Part shown: one piece after another, positions 37,477 to 51,078 of the stretch
How positions within the stretch are numbered: position 1 is the first letter of the stretch
How the letters are laid out: each line of letters opens with the position of its first letter
NCBI RefSeq assembly: GCF_019578655.1
Contig: NC_063264.1
Coordinates: 19,704,429-19,768,428 of the forward strand
Length of the DNA stretch: 64,000 bases
Direction of reading: 5' to 3'
From: Ricinus communis
Lineage: Eukaryota; Streptophyta; Magnoliopsida; Malpighiales; Euphorbiaceae
Notes under the pieces: model-generated
Databases searched by the model: none
What the model was told of the DNA's origin: nothing
Seen by the model: the letters and a program-made list of their open reading frames with translations, nothing else
Program-made: the position numbers and the translations under genes

Positions 37477-38292
37477 TGATAGGAAATCATCATCTTAGCA
37501 ACCACACACCCCAATAACTAATGAGTTATGATACATACGAAATGCAAGAAAACACCCTCCAATCAAGATGATTCCAAAACCCAAGGATCTCCTCAAGTGA
37601 AGATAGGAAAAACTAGTTCCAACAATGAAACTAGCACTTGAATTCAACTCCAAACGCCACAAACTAAGTATGATTTGATAAGTTATGAATCAAATACAAG
37701 ATTTTGGTTAGAGAACGCCACAAACTAAAAATAGTTTGATAAGTTCAAAGTTCATGCAAGAAGTTAAGCAAAAACACTCATAAAGAGCAAACAAATATTA
37801 TCATTCAAAAATTCTATTCTTTACAAATGAATTTGGCTTTGATATTTATAGCCAAAACAAGACAAAGAAACCTAAATAGATGTCTTTTAAGCTTTCCCAC
37901 GTTTTCCCTTTAATTCCTCTTAAAACTCATTAAAAATGGTTGTTTTTTACATTGATGGCCCTCATTTTGTAACTCCCAAATGACAACTAAACATGTGCAC
38001 TCATTTGTAACTCAACACAACACACATATAACTCACACCTAAATAATTCTTAATTAAATAAAAATAAACTAAAACAATTACTTAAGCTAAAACCCGAAAG
38101 ATAAGAACCCATATAAATATGAATTAAGCCCAAAGGCCTAATCATAGCTGAATGGCTTTTATTCTTTAAAATGGACTGAATGCTTCATTATAAGGTTGGA
38201 TTCTTGTTTTCATGCATGAGTTGCATTTCCATTTTGGGTCTTTTGGTTTATGCCTTTTCAATGGAATCTCATGGCAGCCTTGATTCATATCA
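37477..38292 (-). repeat. LTR D of the composite element, inverted (816 bp)
   Basis: It starts on top with TGATAGGAAATC, the reverse complement of the LTR U5 end, and ends TTCATATCA, the reverse complement of the U3 start. The target-site duplication GTTCT follows directly. Together with LTR C it forms inverted arms of about 820 bp around the CRM-derived segment. Confidence 0.88.
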
Positions 38293-41200
38293 GTTCTTTT
38301 CTAATATTTATAGATATACCCCTATTACGGGTTATTTTCTTATATTAAAAAATTTACCACTTCTAACGAGGCTGTCTTCTCAGACTCGCAATTACACTAC
38401 TTTTACGGGATTGTTTTCTCAGATTTATAAATATATACGCTTTACGTGGTTAGTTTCTTATATGGATAAATATACCACTTTTACAAGGTCATTTTCTCAT
38501 AATAAATTATTAGCACTATTATGGGGTTGTTTTCTCAAATTCATAAATGTACACTTTTTACGGAGTTATTTTCTTATATCGACAAATATAACCCTTTTAC
38601 ATGGCTATTTTTTTATATTATAAAATTAATCCATTTAAGGAGTCGTTTTCTCATACTCATAAATATACCAAAATTACGGGGTTATTTTTGGAGATTAATA
38701 AATATCAACGTATTACGGGGTTGTTTTCTAATATTTATAGATATACCCCTCTTACGGGGTTGTTTTCTCATATTAAAAATTTACCCCTTTTAACGAGGTT
38801 GTTTTCTGAGACTCACAATTACACTATTTTTCCGGTGTTGTTTTCTCAGATTCATAAATATACACGTTTTACGATATTATTTTCTTATATTGATAAATAT
38901 ACTACTTTTACGGGGTCGGTTTTTCATAATAAATTATTAGCACTATTATGGGGTTGTTTTCTCAAATTCATAAATATACACGTTTTACGGGGTTATTTTC
39001 TTATATCGACAAATTATAGAATTAATTCATTTAAGGGGTCATTTTTGCATACTCACAAATATACTAAATTACGGGGTTATTTTCACCGATTGATAAATAT
39101 CAGCATATTACAGTGTTGTTTTCTAATATTTATAGATATACCCCTTTTACAGGGTTGATTTCTCAAATTTTAAAATTAACCCATTTAAGAGGTTGTTTTC
39201 TCATACTCACAATTATACCAAAATTACGGGGTTGTTATCTAATATTTATAGATATACACCTCTTATGGTGTTGTTTTCTCATATTAAAAAATTTACCCCT
39301 TCTAACGAAGCTGTTTTCATAGACTCACAATTACACTACTTTTATAGGGCTGTTTTCTCAGATTAATAAATATACACATTTTACGAGGTTATTTTCTTAT
39401 ATTGAGAAATATACCACTTTTACGGGGTCGTTTTCTCATAATAAATTATTAGCACTATTATGGGTTTCTTTTCTCAAATTCATAAATATACACATTTTAC
39501 GATGTTCTTCTCTTATATCGACAAATACACCACTTTTTCAGAATTATTTTCAAATATTATAAAATTAATCTATTTAAGGGGTTGTTTTCTCCGTATTATG
39601 GGGTTGTTTTCTAATACTTATAAATATACCCCTCTTACGGGGTTGTTTTGTTAAATTTACAAATTTACCCCTTCTAACGGGCTGTTTTTTCAGACTCGTA
39701 ATTATACTACTTTTACGGGGTTGTTCTCTTAAATTAATAAATACACACGTTTTACAAGGTTATTTTCTTATATTTATAAATATACCACTTTTACGAGGTC
39801 GTTTTCTAATAATAAATCATTAACACTATTATGGGGTTGTCTTCTCAAATTCATAAATATACACGTTTTACGAGATTATTTTCTTATATCGACAAATATA
39901 CCCCTTTTACGAGGTTATTTTCTCATATTCTAAAAGTACCCCATTTAAGGGGTTGTTGTCTTATACTCACAAATATACCAAAATTTTGAGGTTTTTTTTC
40001 TCCCATTGATAAATATCCCTGTATTACAGAGTTGTTTTCTCATATTAAAAAAATTACCCCTTCTAACGAGGTTGTTTTGTCAGACTCGCAATTCACTACT
40101 TTTACAGTGTTGTTTTCTCATATTCATAAATATACACGTTTTACGAGGTTATTTTCTAATATTGATAAATATACCACTTTTACATGGTCGGTTTCTCATA
40201 ATAAATTATTAGTACTATTATGGGGTTGTTTTCTTAATTCATAAATATACAAGTTTTATAGGATTATTTTCTTATATCAACAAATATACCCCTTTTACGG
40301 GGTTATTTTCTCATATTGTAAAATTACCCATTTATGGGATTGTTTTCTCATACTCACAATATACCAATATTATGGGGTTATTTTCTCCGATTGATAAATA
40401 TCCCCGTATTATGGGGTTATTTTCAAATATTTATAAATATACCCCTCTTACGGAGTTGTTTTCTCGTATTAAAAGATTTACCCCTTCTACGAGGCTGTTT
40501 TCTCAGACTTGTAATTACACTACTGAGATTCATAAATATACACGTTTTACGGAGATATTTTCTTACATTGATAAATATACCACTTGTACGGGGTCATTTT
40601 TTCATAATAAATTATTAGCACTATTATGGGGTTGTTTTCTCAAATTCAGACAAATATAATCCTTTTACATGATTTCTCATATTATAAAATTAACCCATTT
40701 AAGGGGTTGTTTTCTCATACTCACAAATATACTAAAATTACGGGGTTATTTTTTCCGTTTGATAAATATCCCCGTATTACGGGGTTGTTTGCTAATATTT
40801 TTAAAATACCCCTCTTACGGGTTGTTTTCTCATATTAAAAACTTTACACTTTCTAATGAGGTTGTTTTCTCAGACTCGCAATTACACTACTTTTATGGGG
40901 TTATTTTCTCATATTCACAAATACACACGTTTTACTGTGTTATTTTCTTATATTGATAAATAGAACACTTTTATGGGGTCGCTTCCTCATATTAAATTAG
41001 TAGCACTATTACGGGGTTGTTTTGTCAAATTTATAAATAGATACGCTTTACGGGATTATTTTCTTATATCGACAAATATACCCCTTTTACGGGGTTGTTT
41101 TCTCATATTCTAAAATTAACCCATTTAAGGGGTTGTTTTCTCCGATTGATAAATATCCCTGTATTACGGGGTTGATATGAAATAAGTATAAATATACCCC

Positions 41201-44200
41201 TCTTACGGAGTTGTTTTCTCACTTTAAAAGATTTACCATTCTACGAGGCAGCTTTCTTACACTATTTTTACGGGTTTGTTTTCTCAGATTCATAAATATA
41301 CACATTTTACTATGTTATTTTTCTTAGATTGATAAATATATAAGTTTTACGGGGTTATTTTCTTACATTGATTAATATACCACTTTTACGGCGTCATTTT
41401 TTCATAATAAATTATTAGCACTATTATGGGGTTGTTTTCTCAAATTCATAAATATACACGTTTTCGAGGTTATTTTCTTATATCGACAAATATACCCCTT
41501 TAACGGGTTATTTTCTCATTTTCTAAAATTACACATTTAACGGGTTATTTTCTCAGATTCACAAATATACCTGTATTACGGGGTTATTATCCTATATTGA
41601 TAAATATACCACTTTTATGGGGTCTTTTCTCATATTAAATAATTAGCTGTATTATGGGGTTGTTTTCTCGAATTCATAAATATACACGTTTTATGAGGTT
41701 ATTTTGTTACATCAACAAATATACCCCTTTTACGGAGTTATTTTCTCATAATCTAAAATTACCCATTTAAGGGGTTATTTTCTCATACTCACAAATATAT
41801 CAAAATATCGGGGTTATTTTCTCCAATTGATAAATATCCCCGTATTACGGGGTTGTTTTCTCATATTAAAAAATTTACCCCTTCTAACGAGGTCGTTTTC
41901 TTATACTCGCAATTCACTACTTTTATGGTGTTGTTCTCTCATAGTCATAAATATACACGTTTTACGAGGTTATTTTCTTATATTGATAAATATACCACTT
42001 TTACGGGGTTGTTTTCTCATAATAAATTATTAGCACTATTATGGGGTTGTTTTCTCAAATTCATAAATTTACTCGTATTACAGGGTTATTTTCTTATATC
42101 GACAAATATAATCCTTTTACGGAGTTATTTTCTCATATTATAAAATTAATCCATCTAAGGGGTCATTTACTCATACTTACAAATATACCAAAATTACGGG
42201 GTTATTTTCTCCGATTGAAATATTCCCGTATTATGGGGTTGTTTTCTAATATTTATAGATATACCCCTCTTATGAGGTTATTTTCTCATATTAACAAATT
42301 TACCCCCTCCAATGAGGCTGTTTTCTCATACTCGTAATTACACTACGTTTTACGGGGTTATTTTCTCAAATTCATAAATATACATGTTTTACAAGGTTAT
42401 TTTCTTATATCGACAAATATACACCTTTAACGGGATTATTTTCTCATATTCTAAAATTACCCCATTTAAGGGGTTATTTTCTCATATTAAAAAATTTACC
42501 CCTTCTAACGAGGTTGTTTTCTCAGACTCGCAATTACACTACTTTTACGCTGTTGTTTTCTCAGATTCATAAATATTCATGTTTTACGAGATTATTTTCT
42601 TATATTGATAAATATACTACTTTTACGGGGTCGTTTTCTAATAATAAATTATTAGCACTATTATGGGGTTGTTTTCTCAAATTCATAAATATACACATTT
42701 TTCGTGGTTATTTTCTTATATCGACAAATGTACTCCTTTTACGGTGTTATTTTCTCATATTATAAAATTAATCCATTTAAGGGGTCGTTTTCTCATACTC
42801 ACAAATATACCAAAATTAGGGGGTTATTTTCTCCAATTTATAGATATACCCCTCTTACGGTGTTGTTTTCTCATATTAAAAAATATACTTCTTCTAACGA
42901 GGCCGTTTTCTTAGACTCGCAATTACACTACTTTTATAGTGTTGTTTTCTCAGATTCATCAATATACACGTTTTACGAGGTTATTTTTTTATATTGATAA
43001 ATGTACCACTTTTACGGGGTTGTTTTCTAATAATAAATTATTAGCACTATTATGGGGTTGTATTCTCAATTTCATAAATACACACGTTTTACGGGATTAT
43101 TTTCTTATATCGACAAATATAACACTTTTATAGTGTTTCTCATATTATAAAATTAACCCATTTAAGGGGTTGTTTTCTCATACTCATAAATATACTCCGA
43201 TTGATAATTATCCCCGTATTACGGGGTTGTTTGCTTATATTAAAAAATTTACCCCTTTTAACGAGCCTATTTTCTCATACTCGCAATTATACTATTTTTA
43301 CGAGGTTGTTTTCTTAGATTCATAAATATATACATTTTATGAGGTTATTTTTCTTATATTGATAAATATACCACTTTTACGGGGGCATTTTCTCATAATA
43401 AATTATTAGCACCATTATAGGGTTGTTTTCTCATACTTACAAATATACCAATATTACAAGGTTATTTTCTCCGATTGATAAATATCCTCGTATTACGGGG
43501 TTATTTTCAAATATTTATAAATATACAACTCTTACGAGGTTGTTTTCTCATGTTCATAAATATACACGTTTTACGGAGTTATTTTCTTATATCGATAAAT
43601 GTACTCTTTTACTTGTTTATTTTCTCATATTCTAAAATTATCCCATTTAAGGGGTTGTTTTCTCATACTCACAAATATACCAAAATTACAGGGTTATTTT
43701 CTCTGATCGATAAATATCCCCGTATTACGGGGTTGTTTCCTAATATTTATAATATACCCCTCTTACGGGGTTGTTTTGTCATATTAAAAAATTTATACCT
43801 TCTAACGAGGCTATTTTCTCAGACTTGTAAATACACTACTTTTACAGAGTTGTTTTCTTAGGTTCATAAATATACATGTTTTATGGGGTTCTTTTCTCAT
43901 ATTGATAAATATAACACTTTTACGGGGTAGTTTTCTCATAATAAATTATTAGCACCATTATGGGATTGTTTTCTCTTATTCATAAATATACACGTTTTAT
44001 GGGGTTATTTTCTTATATTGACAAATATGTCCCTTCTACGGGGTTATTTTCTCATATTCTAAAATTACCCCATTTAAGGGGTTGTTTTCTCATACTCAGA
44101 AATATACCAATGTTACTGGGTTATTTTCTCCGATTGATAAATATTCCCATATTTCGGGGTTGTTTTCAAGTATTTATAAATATACCCCTCTTACGGGATT

Positions 44201-47200
44201 GTTTTCTCAGATTCGTAAATATACACGTTTTATGGGGTTATTTTCTTATATGGACAAATATACCCCTTTTATGGGGTTATTTTCTCATATTATAAAATTA
44301 ACCCATTTAAGGGGTTGTTTTCTTATACTCACAGATATACCAATATTACGGTGTTATTTTCTCCGATTGATAAAATATCCCTATATTAAGGGGTTGTTTT
44401 CAAATATTTATAAATAAACCCCTTTTACGGGATTGTTTTCTCATATTCATAAATATACACATTTTACGGGGTTATTTTCTTATGTGGATAAATGTACCCC
44501 TTTTACGGGATTATTTTCTCATATTATAAAATTAACCCATTTAAGAGGTTTTCTCATACTCACAAATATACAAAAATTACGGGGTTATTTTCTCCGGTAG
44601 ATAAATATTCCTGCATTACATAGTTGTTTTCTAATATTTATAAATATATACCCTTTACAGAGTTGTTTTCTTATATTAAAAGATTTACCCCTTCTACGAT
44701 ACTGATTTCTCAGACTCGCAGTTATACTACTTTTACGGGTTTGTTTTCTCAGTCCATAAATACACACATTTTATGGGATTATTTTCTTATATTGATAAAT
44801 ATACATGTTTTACGAGGTTATTTTCTTACATTGATAAAAATACCACTTTTATGGGGTCGTTTTCTCATATTAAATTATTAGCACTATTATGGGGTTGTTT
44901 TGTCAAATTCATAAATTTACATATTTTCGGGGTTATTTTCTTGTATTGACAAATATACCTCTTTTACGGGTTATTTTCTCATATTCAAACATTACGCCGT
45001 TTAAGGGGTTGTTTTGTCATACTTACAAATATACCAATATTACAAGTTTATTTTCTCCGATTGATAAATATCACGTATTACGGGGTTGTTTTCAAATATT
45101 TATTAATATACCACTCTTACGGGATTATTTTTTCAGATTCATAAATATACACATTTTACGGAGTTATTTTCTTATACCGATAAATGTACCCTTTTACTGG
45201 GTCATTTTCTCAGATTCTAAAATTATCCGATTTAAGGGGTTGTTTTCTCATACTCACATTTATTCCAAAATTTCGGGGTTATTATCTCCGATCGATAAAT
45301 ATCCTCGTATTATGGGGTTGTTTGCTAATAATTACAATATACCCCTCTTATGTGGTTGTTTTCTCATATTAAAAAATTTACACCTTCTAACGATGCTGTT
45401 TTCTTAGACTCGCAATTACACTTAGACTACTTTTATAGGGTTGTTTTCCGGATTCATAAATATTCATGTTTCTGAGGTTATTTTCTTATATTGATAAATA
45501 TAACACTTTTACGGGGTCGTTTTCTCGTATTAAATTATAGCACTATTACGGGGTTGTTTGGTCAAATTTATAAGTATACACGTTTTATGGAATTATTTTC
45601 TTATATCGACAAATATGCACCTTTTACGGGGTTGTTTTCTCATATTCTAAAATTAACCCATTTAAGGGGTTGTTTTCACATACTCACAGTATACCAATAT
45701 TACGCGGTTATTTTATCTGATTGATAAATATCTCCGTAGTACGGGGTTGTTTTCAAACTTTTATAAATATACACCTCTTACAAAGTTGTTTTATCATATT
45801 AAAAGATTTATCCGTTCTACAAGGCTGTTTTCTCATACTCACAATTACATTATTTTTACTGGTTTGTTTTCTTATATTCATAAATATACACATTTTACGA
45901 GGTTATTTTCTTATATTGATAAATATACCACTTTAACGTGGTCGGTTTCTCATAATAAATTATTAGTACTATTATGGGGTTCTTTTCTCAAATTCATAAA
46001 TATACACGTTTTGCAGGATCATTTTCTTATATTGACAAATATACCCCTTTTACAGGGTTATTGTCTCATATTGTAAAATTACCCATTTAAGGGATTATTT
46101 TCTCATACTCACAATATACCAATATTACGGGGTTATTTTCTCCGATTGATAAATATCCACGTATTACGGGGTTGTTTTCAAATATTTATAAATATAACCC
46201 TCTTACGGAGTTGTTTTCTCATATTAAAAGATTTACCCCTTCTACGAGGCTGTTTTCTCAGACCCGTAATTACACTACTGAGATTTATAAATATACACAT
46301 TTTATGGAGATATTTTCTCACATTGATAAATATACCACTTGTACGGGGTCGTTTTTCATAATAAATTATTAGCACTATTATAGGGTTGTTTTCTCAAATT
46401 CATAAATGCACACGTTTTACGGGATTATTTTCTTTTATCGACAAATATAATCCTTTTACATGGTTTCTCATATTATAAAATTAACCCATTTAAGGGGTTG
46501 TTTTCTCATACTCATAAATATATTAAAATTACGGGGTTATTTTTTCCGTTTGATAAATATCCCCGTATTACGGGGTTGTTTGCTAATATTTTTAATATAC
46601 CCCTCTTACGGGTTGTTTTCTCATATTAAAAATTTTACACCTTCGAACGAGGCTGTTTTCTCAGACTCGCAATTACACTACTTTTATGGGGTTATTTTTC
46701 CAGATTCACAAATACACACGTTTTACTGTGTTATTTTCTTATATTGATAAATATAACACTTTTATGGGTCATTTCCTCATATTAAATTATTAGCACTATT
46801 ACGGGGTTGTTTTGTCCAATTTATAATTCTCAAATTCATAAATATACATATTTTCGAGGTTATTTTCTTATATCGACAAATATACCCCTTTAACGGGTTA
46901 TTTTCTCATTTTCTAAAATTACACATTTAAGGGGTTGTTTTCTCATACTCTCAAATATACAAAAATTACGGGGTTATTTTCTCAGATTCATAAATTTACC
47001 CGTATTACATGGTTATTTTCTTATATTGATCAATATACCACTTTTATGGGGTCGTTTTCTCATATTAAATAATTAGCAGTATTATGGGGTTGTTTTCTCG
47101 AATTCATAAATATACACGGTTTACGAGGTTATTTGTTACATCAACAAATTTATCCCTTTTACGGAGTTATTTTCTCATAATCTAAAATTACCCCATTTAA

Positions 47201-48398
47201 GGGGTTGTTTTCTCATACTCACAAATATATCAAAATTTTGGGGTTATTTTCTCCAATTGATAAATATCCCCGTATTACGGGGTTGTTTTCTCATATTAAA
47301 AAATTTACCCCTTCTAACGAGACTGTTTTCTTATACTCGCAATTCACTACTTTTACGGTGTTGTTCTCTCATATTCATAAATATACAAGTTTTACGAGGT
47401 TATTTTCTTATATTGATAAATATACCAGTTTTACGGGGTCGTTTTCTCATAATAAATTATTAGCACTATAATGGGGTTGTTTTCTCAATTTTATAAATAT
47501 ACACGTTTTATGAGGTTATTTTCTTACATCGACAAATATACGCCTTTTACGGAGTTATTTTCTCATATTCTAAAATTACTCCATTTAAGGGGTTGTTTTC
47601 TCATACTCACAAATATACCAAAATTTCGGGGTTATTTTCTTCAATTGATAAATATCCTCGTATTACGGGGTTGTTTTCTAATATTTATAGATATATCCCT
47701 CTTACAGGGTTATTTTCTCAAATTAATAAATTTACCCCTTCTAACGAGGCTATTTTCTTACACTCGCAATTATACTACTTTTACGAGGTTGTTCTCTCAA
47801 ATTAATAAATATACACGTTATACGAGGTTATTTTCTTATATTTATAAATATACCACTTTTACGGGGTCGTTTTCTCATAATAAATTATTAGCACTATTAT
47901 GGGGTTGTTTTCTCAAATTCATAAATATACACATTTTACGAGGTTATTTTCTTATATCGATAAATATACCCCTTTTACAGGGTTATTTTCTCATATTCTA
48001 AAATTACCCCATTTAAGCGGTTGTTTTCTCATACTCACAAATATACCAAAATTTTGGGATTATTTTCTCCAATTGATAAATATCCCCGTATTACGGGGTT
48101 GTTTTCTCATATTAAAAAATTTACCCCTTCTCATATTATTTTCTCGCAATTACACTACTTTTATGGTGTTGTTTTCTCAGATTCATAAATATATAAGTTC
48201 TACGAGGTTATTTTCTTGTATGGATAAATATACCACTTTTACAGGGTCGTTTTCTCATAATAAAATATTAGCACTATTATGGGGTTGCTTTCTCAAATTC
48301 ATAGATATACTGTATTACGGGGTTAATTTCTTATATCGACAAATATAACCCTTTTACGGGGTTATTTTCTCATTTTATAAAATTAATCCATTTAAGGG
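38293..48398 (-). repeat. 39-bp satellite array, inverted orientation, block 2b
   Basis: Typical monomers in reverse orientation. Clean 427-bp spacing is seen between 38508 and 38935. The segments 40290-42040 and 46030-47460 share rare private variants and are a long-range duplication. No gene, RNA or other mobile element was seen. Confidence 0.95.
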
Positions 48399-51078
48399 TG
48401 TCACGACCCCACTCGTGGGCCCGTGACCGGCACTAGGGAATGGGTAGGCTTAAGGCCACCGAAACCCGTAGTAAGCCTGACACTCACTGATTTAAACAAA
48501 TCTCATCTCAAATTAATATTATTAAAACCATAAATTATCTTAATAGCCACATTCTACATAAATACTTGATTCGCCAAAAAACTAGGCGAGACCCGAAGCT
48601 CAGAAAATTTACTACTGATACATCTACTATTTACTACTGCGGAGAATCTAAGATTTACCATTTTACATACCAAATCAAATACTTCACCCGATGATGAAGG
48701 AGTCGGGTTACTGAATAAGAGTCGCGAGAGAACTAACGGTCACGAATCCGAAAACAATAAATGAGTATGGGTCGAGAGTGAGTTAAAATCAAATAATCTA
48801 GGGACTATTGCTTCTTCTCGGAAAACATAGATTATTCAAATCATACTATAATCATACCCTACTATTTCCTTCACATAAAATATTAATCATTCGAATCAAA
48901 ATATCAACCATGCACGTAAATACAATCCATATTATAATCATACCACAATAAATTAATAAATGAATAAATAAAAATATATTTTTACTTTTCACGGGACGAG
49001 TGGCTCGGTAGAACCCTAAACCCCAAAATCTAGTAGCCATTCGGCTCTCTTAATCCAATAAGACTGGCGCCCGAGAGCAATGCTCGACTGTGGACCTTAC
49101 CTCCGGTCAGTCACTTAAATATCCAAATAAGCCGGCCTTGAGAGCAATGCTCGGGGACCTTACCTCCGGCAATTTACACAAATCAGCCCAGAGAGCCATG
49201 CTCACCGTGGGGCAAACCCATAAATATCTTATTACATGTCCATGATCATTACCGGTAAGACGCTAGTCCCGATGTAACCCATCAAAGTGGCATGTTCTAC
49301 AAGCCACATTTCCCAATTCGCAATCATCACATATAATAAATATCATTATCTCACTGAACTCATCCAACACATATCGGAAATAAAGATTAAAGATTTAAGA
49401 TAAAATAACGTGCAATTTGTGAGGGGAAAATAATAACGTTTGTCTTATTATAACATACTAATAATCATATTAAGCACAAATTCTAAATAGCATATTAAAA
49501 TCAGACTAGCAATAGCGCAAAGATTAAATGACTTTAACTCACAGGATTGGCGACCTCCTAGCTCGCTCCGGTGCCTCGGTAGGAGCGAGCCGAATGCATG
49601 ATCATCTAATCACGGAAAACAATTTATCAATACCGAGACAATCCATCATTAATCCTAGGTCTAGACTCCTAGGATCGACTGTCTAAGAATCTAGACTGAA
49701 CTACCGAAAATTCAGTGAACCTCCCCTACAACACGAACATTACCCCCCGTAAAAACGGGTCCAGAACCTGCCAGAAAAACACTCCAAATATCCAACAATT
49801 AAAACAACGGGAGTCGGGTCCCCAAACTTCACTATTTCCCGACTCCGCCACACAAAGACAAAACACAAGGCGGACGATTATTTTGACTCATAAAATCATC
49901 AAATACTCAAAATAATCTAATAGACACAAATTAAACCAAGGATTTCTAAAATTAATGGGCCAAAGAAATTTACCGAGACGTTCGATCGCTCGGTCGACTC
50001 GCCTCCAGCCGCCGGAGTCCGATCGACGATCCAAACACACCATCGGACTCACAACGACGCTACCGATGACGATCCTCGCCCGATTTTCCGATCCGACACC
50101 CGATCATCCGGGAGAGATTTGCGGACGATCTCGACCGTCGATTCGCAAACGAAGCCCGATCGCCACGAAACCAGTGCCATCGCGAAGCTTGAGCCGAGGA
50201 GAGTCGGGATACATCTTCCGATCATCCATCCTCCGGCCGGAGCTCACGGAAAAGCCCAAAAATGCCGTACCGCCACCATTTTCTCTCTCCACCGTGAATC
50301 TCCGATTCCGGCCACCACTGGCCGACACCGCCAAAACAAAGCCGAGGGCCGAGAGGAGTCGATCGGCACCAAAATCGGCCGACCACCGACGCCGGAACGC
50401 CGCGACGGCCAAGAAAGAAGCTTCGGCCATCTTCCTCCTAGCGCCGTGGTGCACCCATTCTGCCGCTAACGCCGGCTTGACGCCGCGCCGCCAAGACTCC
50501 GCTCCCGACGACGACGCCACCACAGCTCCTCCTTCTACTTCTCTCTCTTTCTCTCTTCCTCTCTTCCTTCCCCGACTTCCATTCCTTTCAATATCGACAT
50601 TTGACCCTTGAACTTTTCCTTATTACAATTTCGTCCCTCAACTTTCTTAATTACTTACAATTCCATCCTGCAGAATTTCAATTTAACCCCCAAACTTCTT
50701 TTTAGCCTTTCAATTAAGCCCTTAACTATTTAATTTGGGCCAAATCCGAATTATTGAAAATACCAAACTCACAAATTTCCATTAAAACCCCATAAAAATA
50801 AAATTATACTTTCAATCCTTATTCCAAAATAAATTTCCAATTTAGTCCTAACACACAATTAAATTAAATAATCGATTTTTCCAAAATTCTTTTATAAACA
50901 CATCCTTTACAATTCTACCATAATTTTCCAATATATAATTTTACTTATATAAATATGCATTTGGAAAAATTTGAATAACCAAAATATAATCATTTTAAAT
51001 TAAACCCAATAATAATGAGGCTAAAATTAACTTAAATAAAAACTCATTATTAAATATATAAAAATTCCGGGTGTTACA
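48399..51078 (-). mobile_element. Solo LTR, 2680 bp (Tekay/Del-like gypsy)
   Basis: The block starts TGTCACGACCCC and ends GGGTGTTACA, and is flanked by AAGGG at 48394-48398 and 51079-51083. Removing it with one AAGGG restores a normal satellite monomer. There is no internal domain, primer site or polypurine tract, so it is a solo LTR left by LTR-LTR recombination (established mechanism). Read on the bottom strand it starts TGTAACACCC and ends GGGGTCGTGACA, the usual orientation of such LTRs, so I assign the minus strand. The middle (about 49950-50560) is GC-rich and holds open frames on both strands with no recognisable domain. Relatives are the fragment at 1-238 and the pieces at 11392-12424. 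Confidence 0.85.

Larger units (their letters stand above)
32558..38292 (+). mobile_element. Composite non-autonomous gypsy-type element: LTR-int-LTR-int-LTR, foreign cDNA, inverted LTR
   Basis: The whole block is flanked by a perfect 5-bp duplication GTTCT (32553-32557 and 38293-38297); removal restores a satellite monomer. It contains two tandem copies of a small element with 857-bp LTRs and about 1-kb interior, a third LTR, 372 bp matching the CRM-like LTR in antisense, and a fourth LTR inverted. Both outer ends are therefore U3 ends (TGATATGAATCAAGG...). The interior encodes one gag-like protein and no protease, RT or integrase, so it needs a helper. LTR termini, primer site and polypurine tract match the CRM-like element, the likely helper. 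The first two LTRs differ by only about ten positions by hand count, so this insertion seems younger than the CRM-like one. Confidence 0.85.

Noticed and set aside
32558..38292. Explanation of the composite element as separate nested insertions
   Set aside because: Only one pair of 5-bp duplications is seen, at the outer ends; the inner junctions fall at LTR/primer-site boundaries without duplications.
37477..38292. Open frame at 38180-38623 starting in the inverted LTR
   Set aside because: It is antisense LTR fused to satellite across the insertion edge.
49955..50611. 218-codon GC-rich open frame, with overlapping frames on both strands
   Set aside because: It lies in the GC-rich middle of a solo LTR, is Arg/Pro/Ser-rich by composition, and has no recognisable domain.
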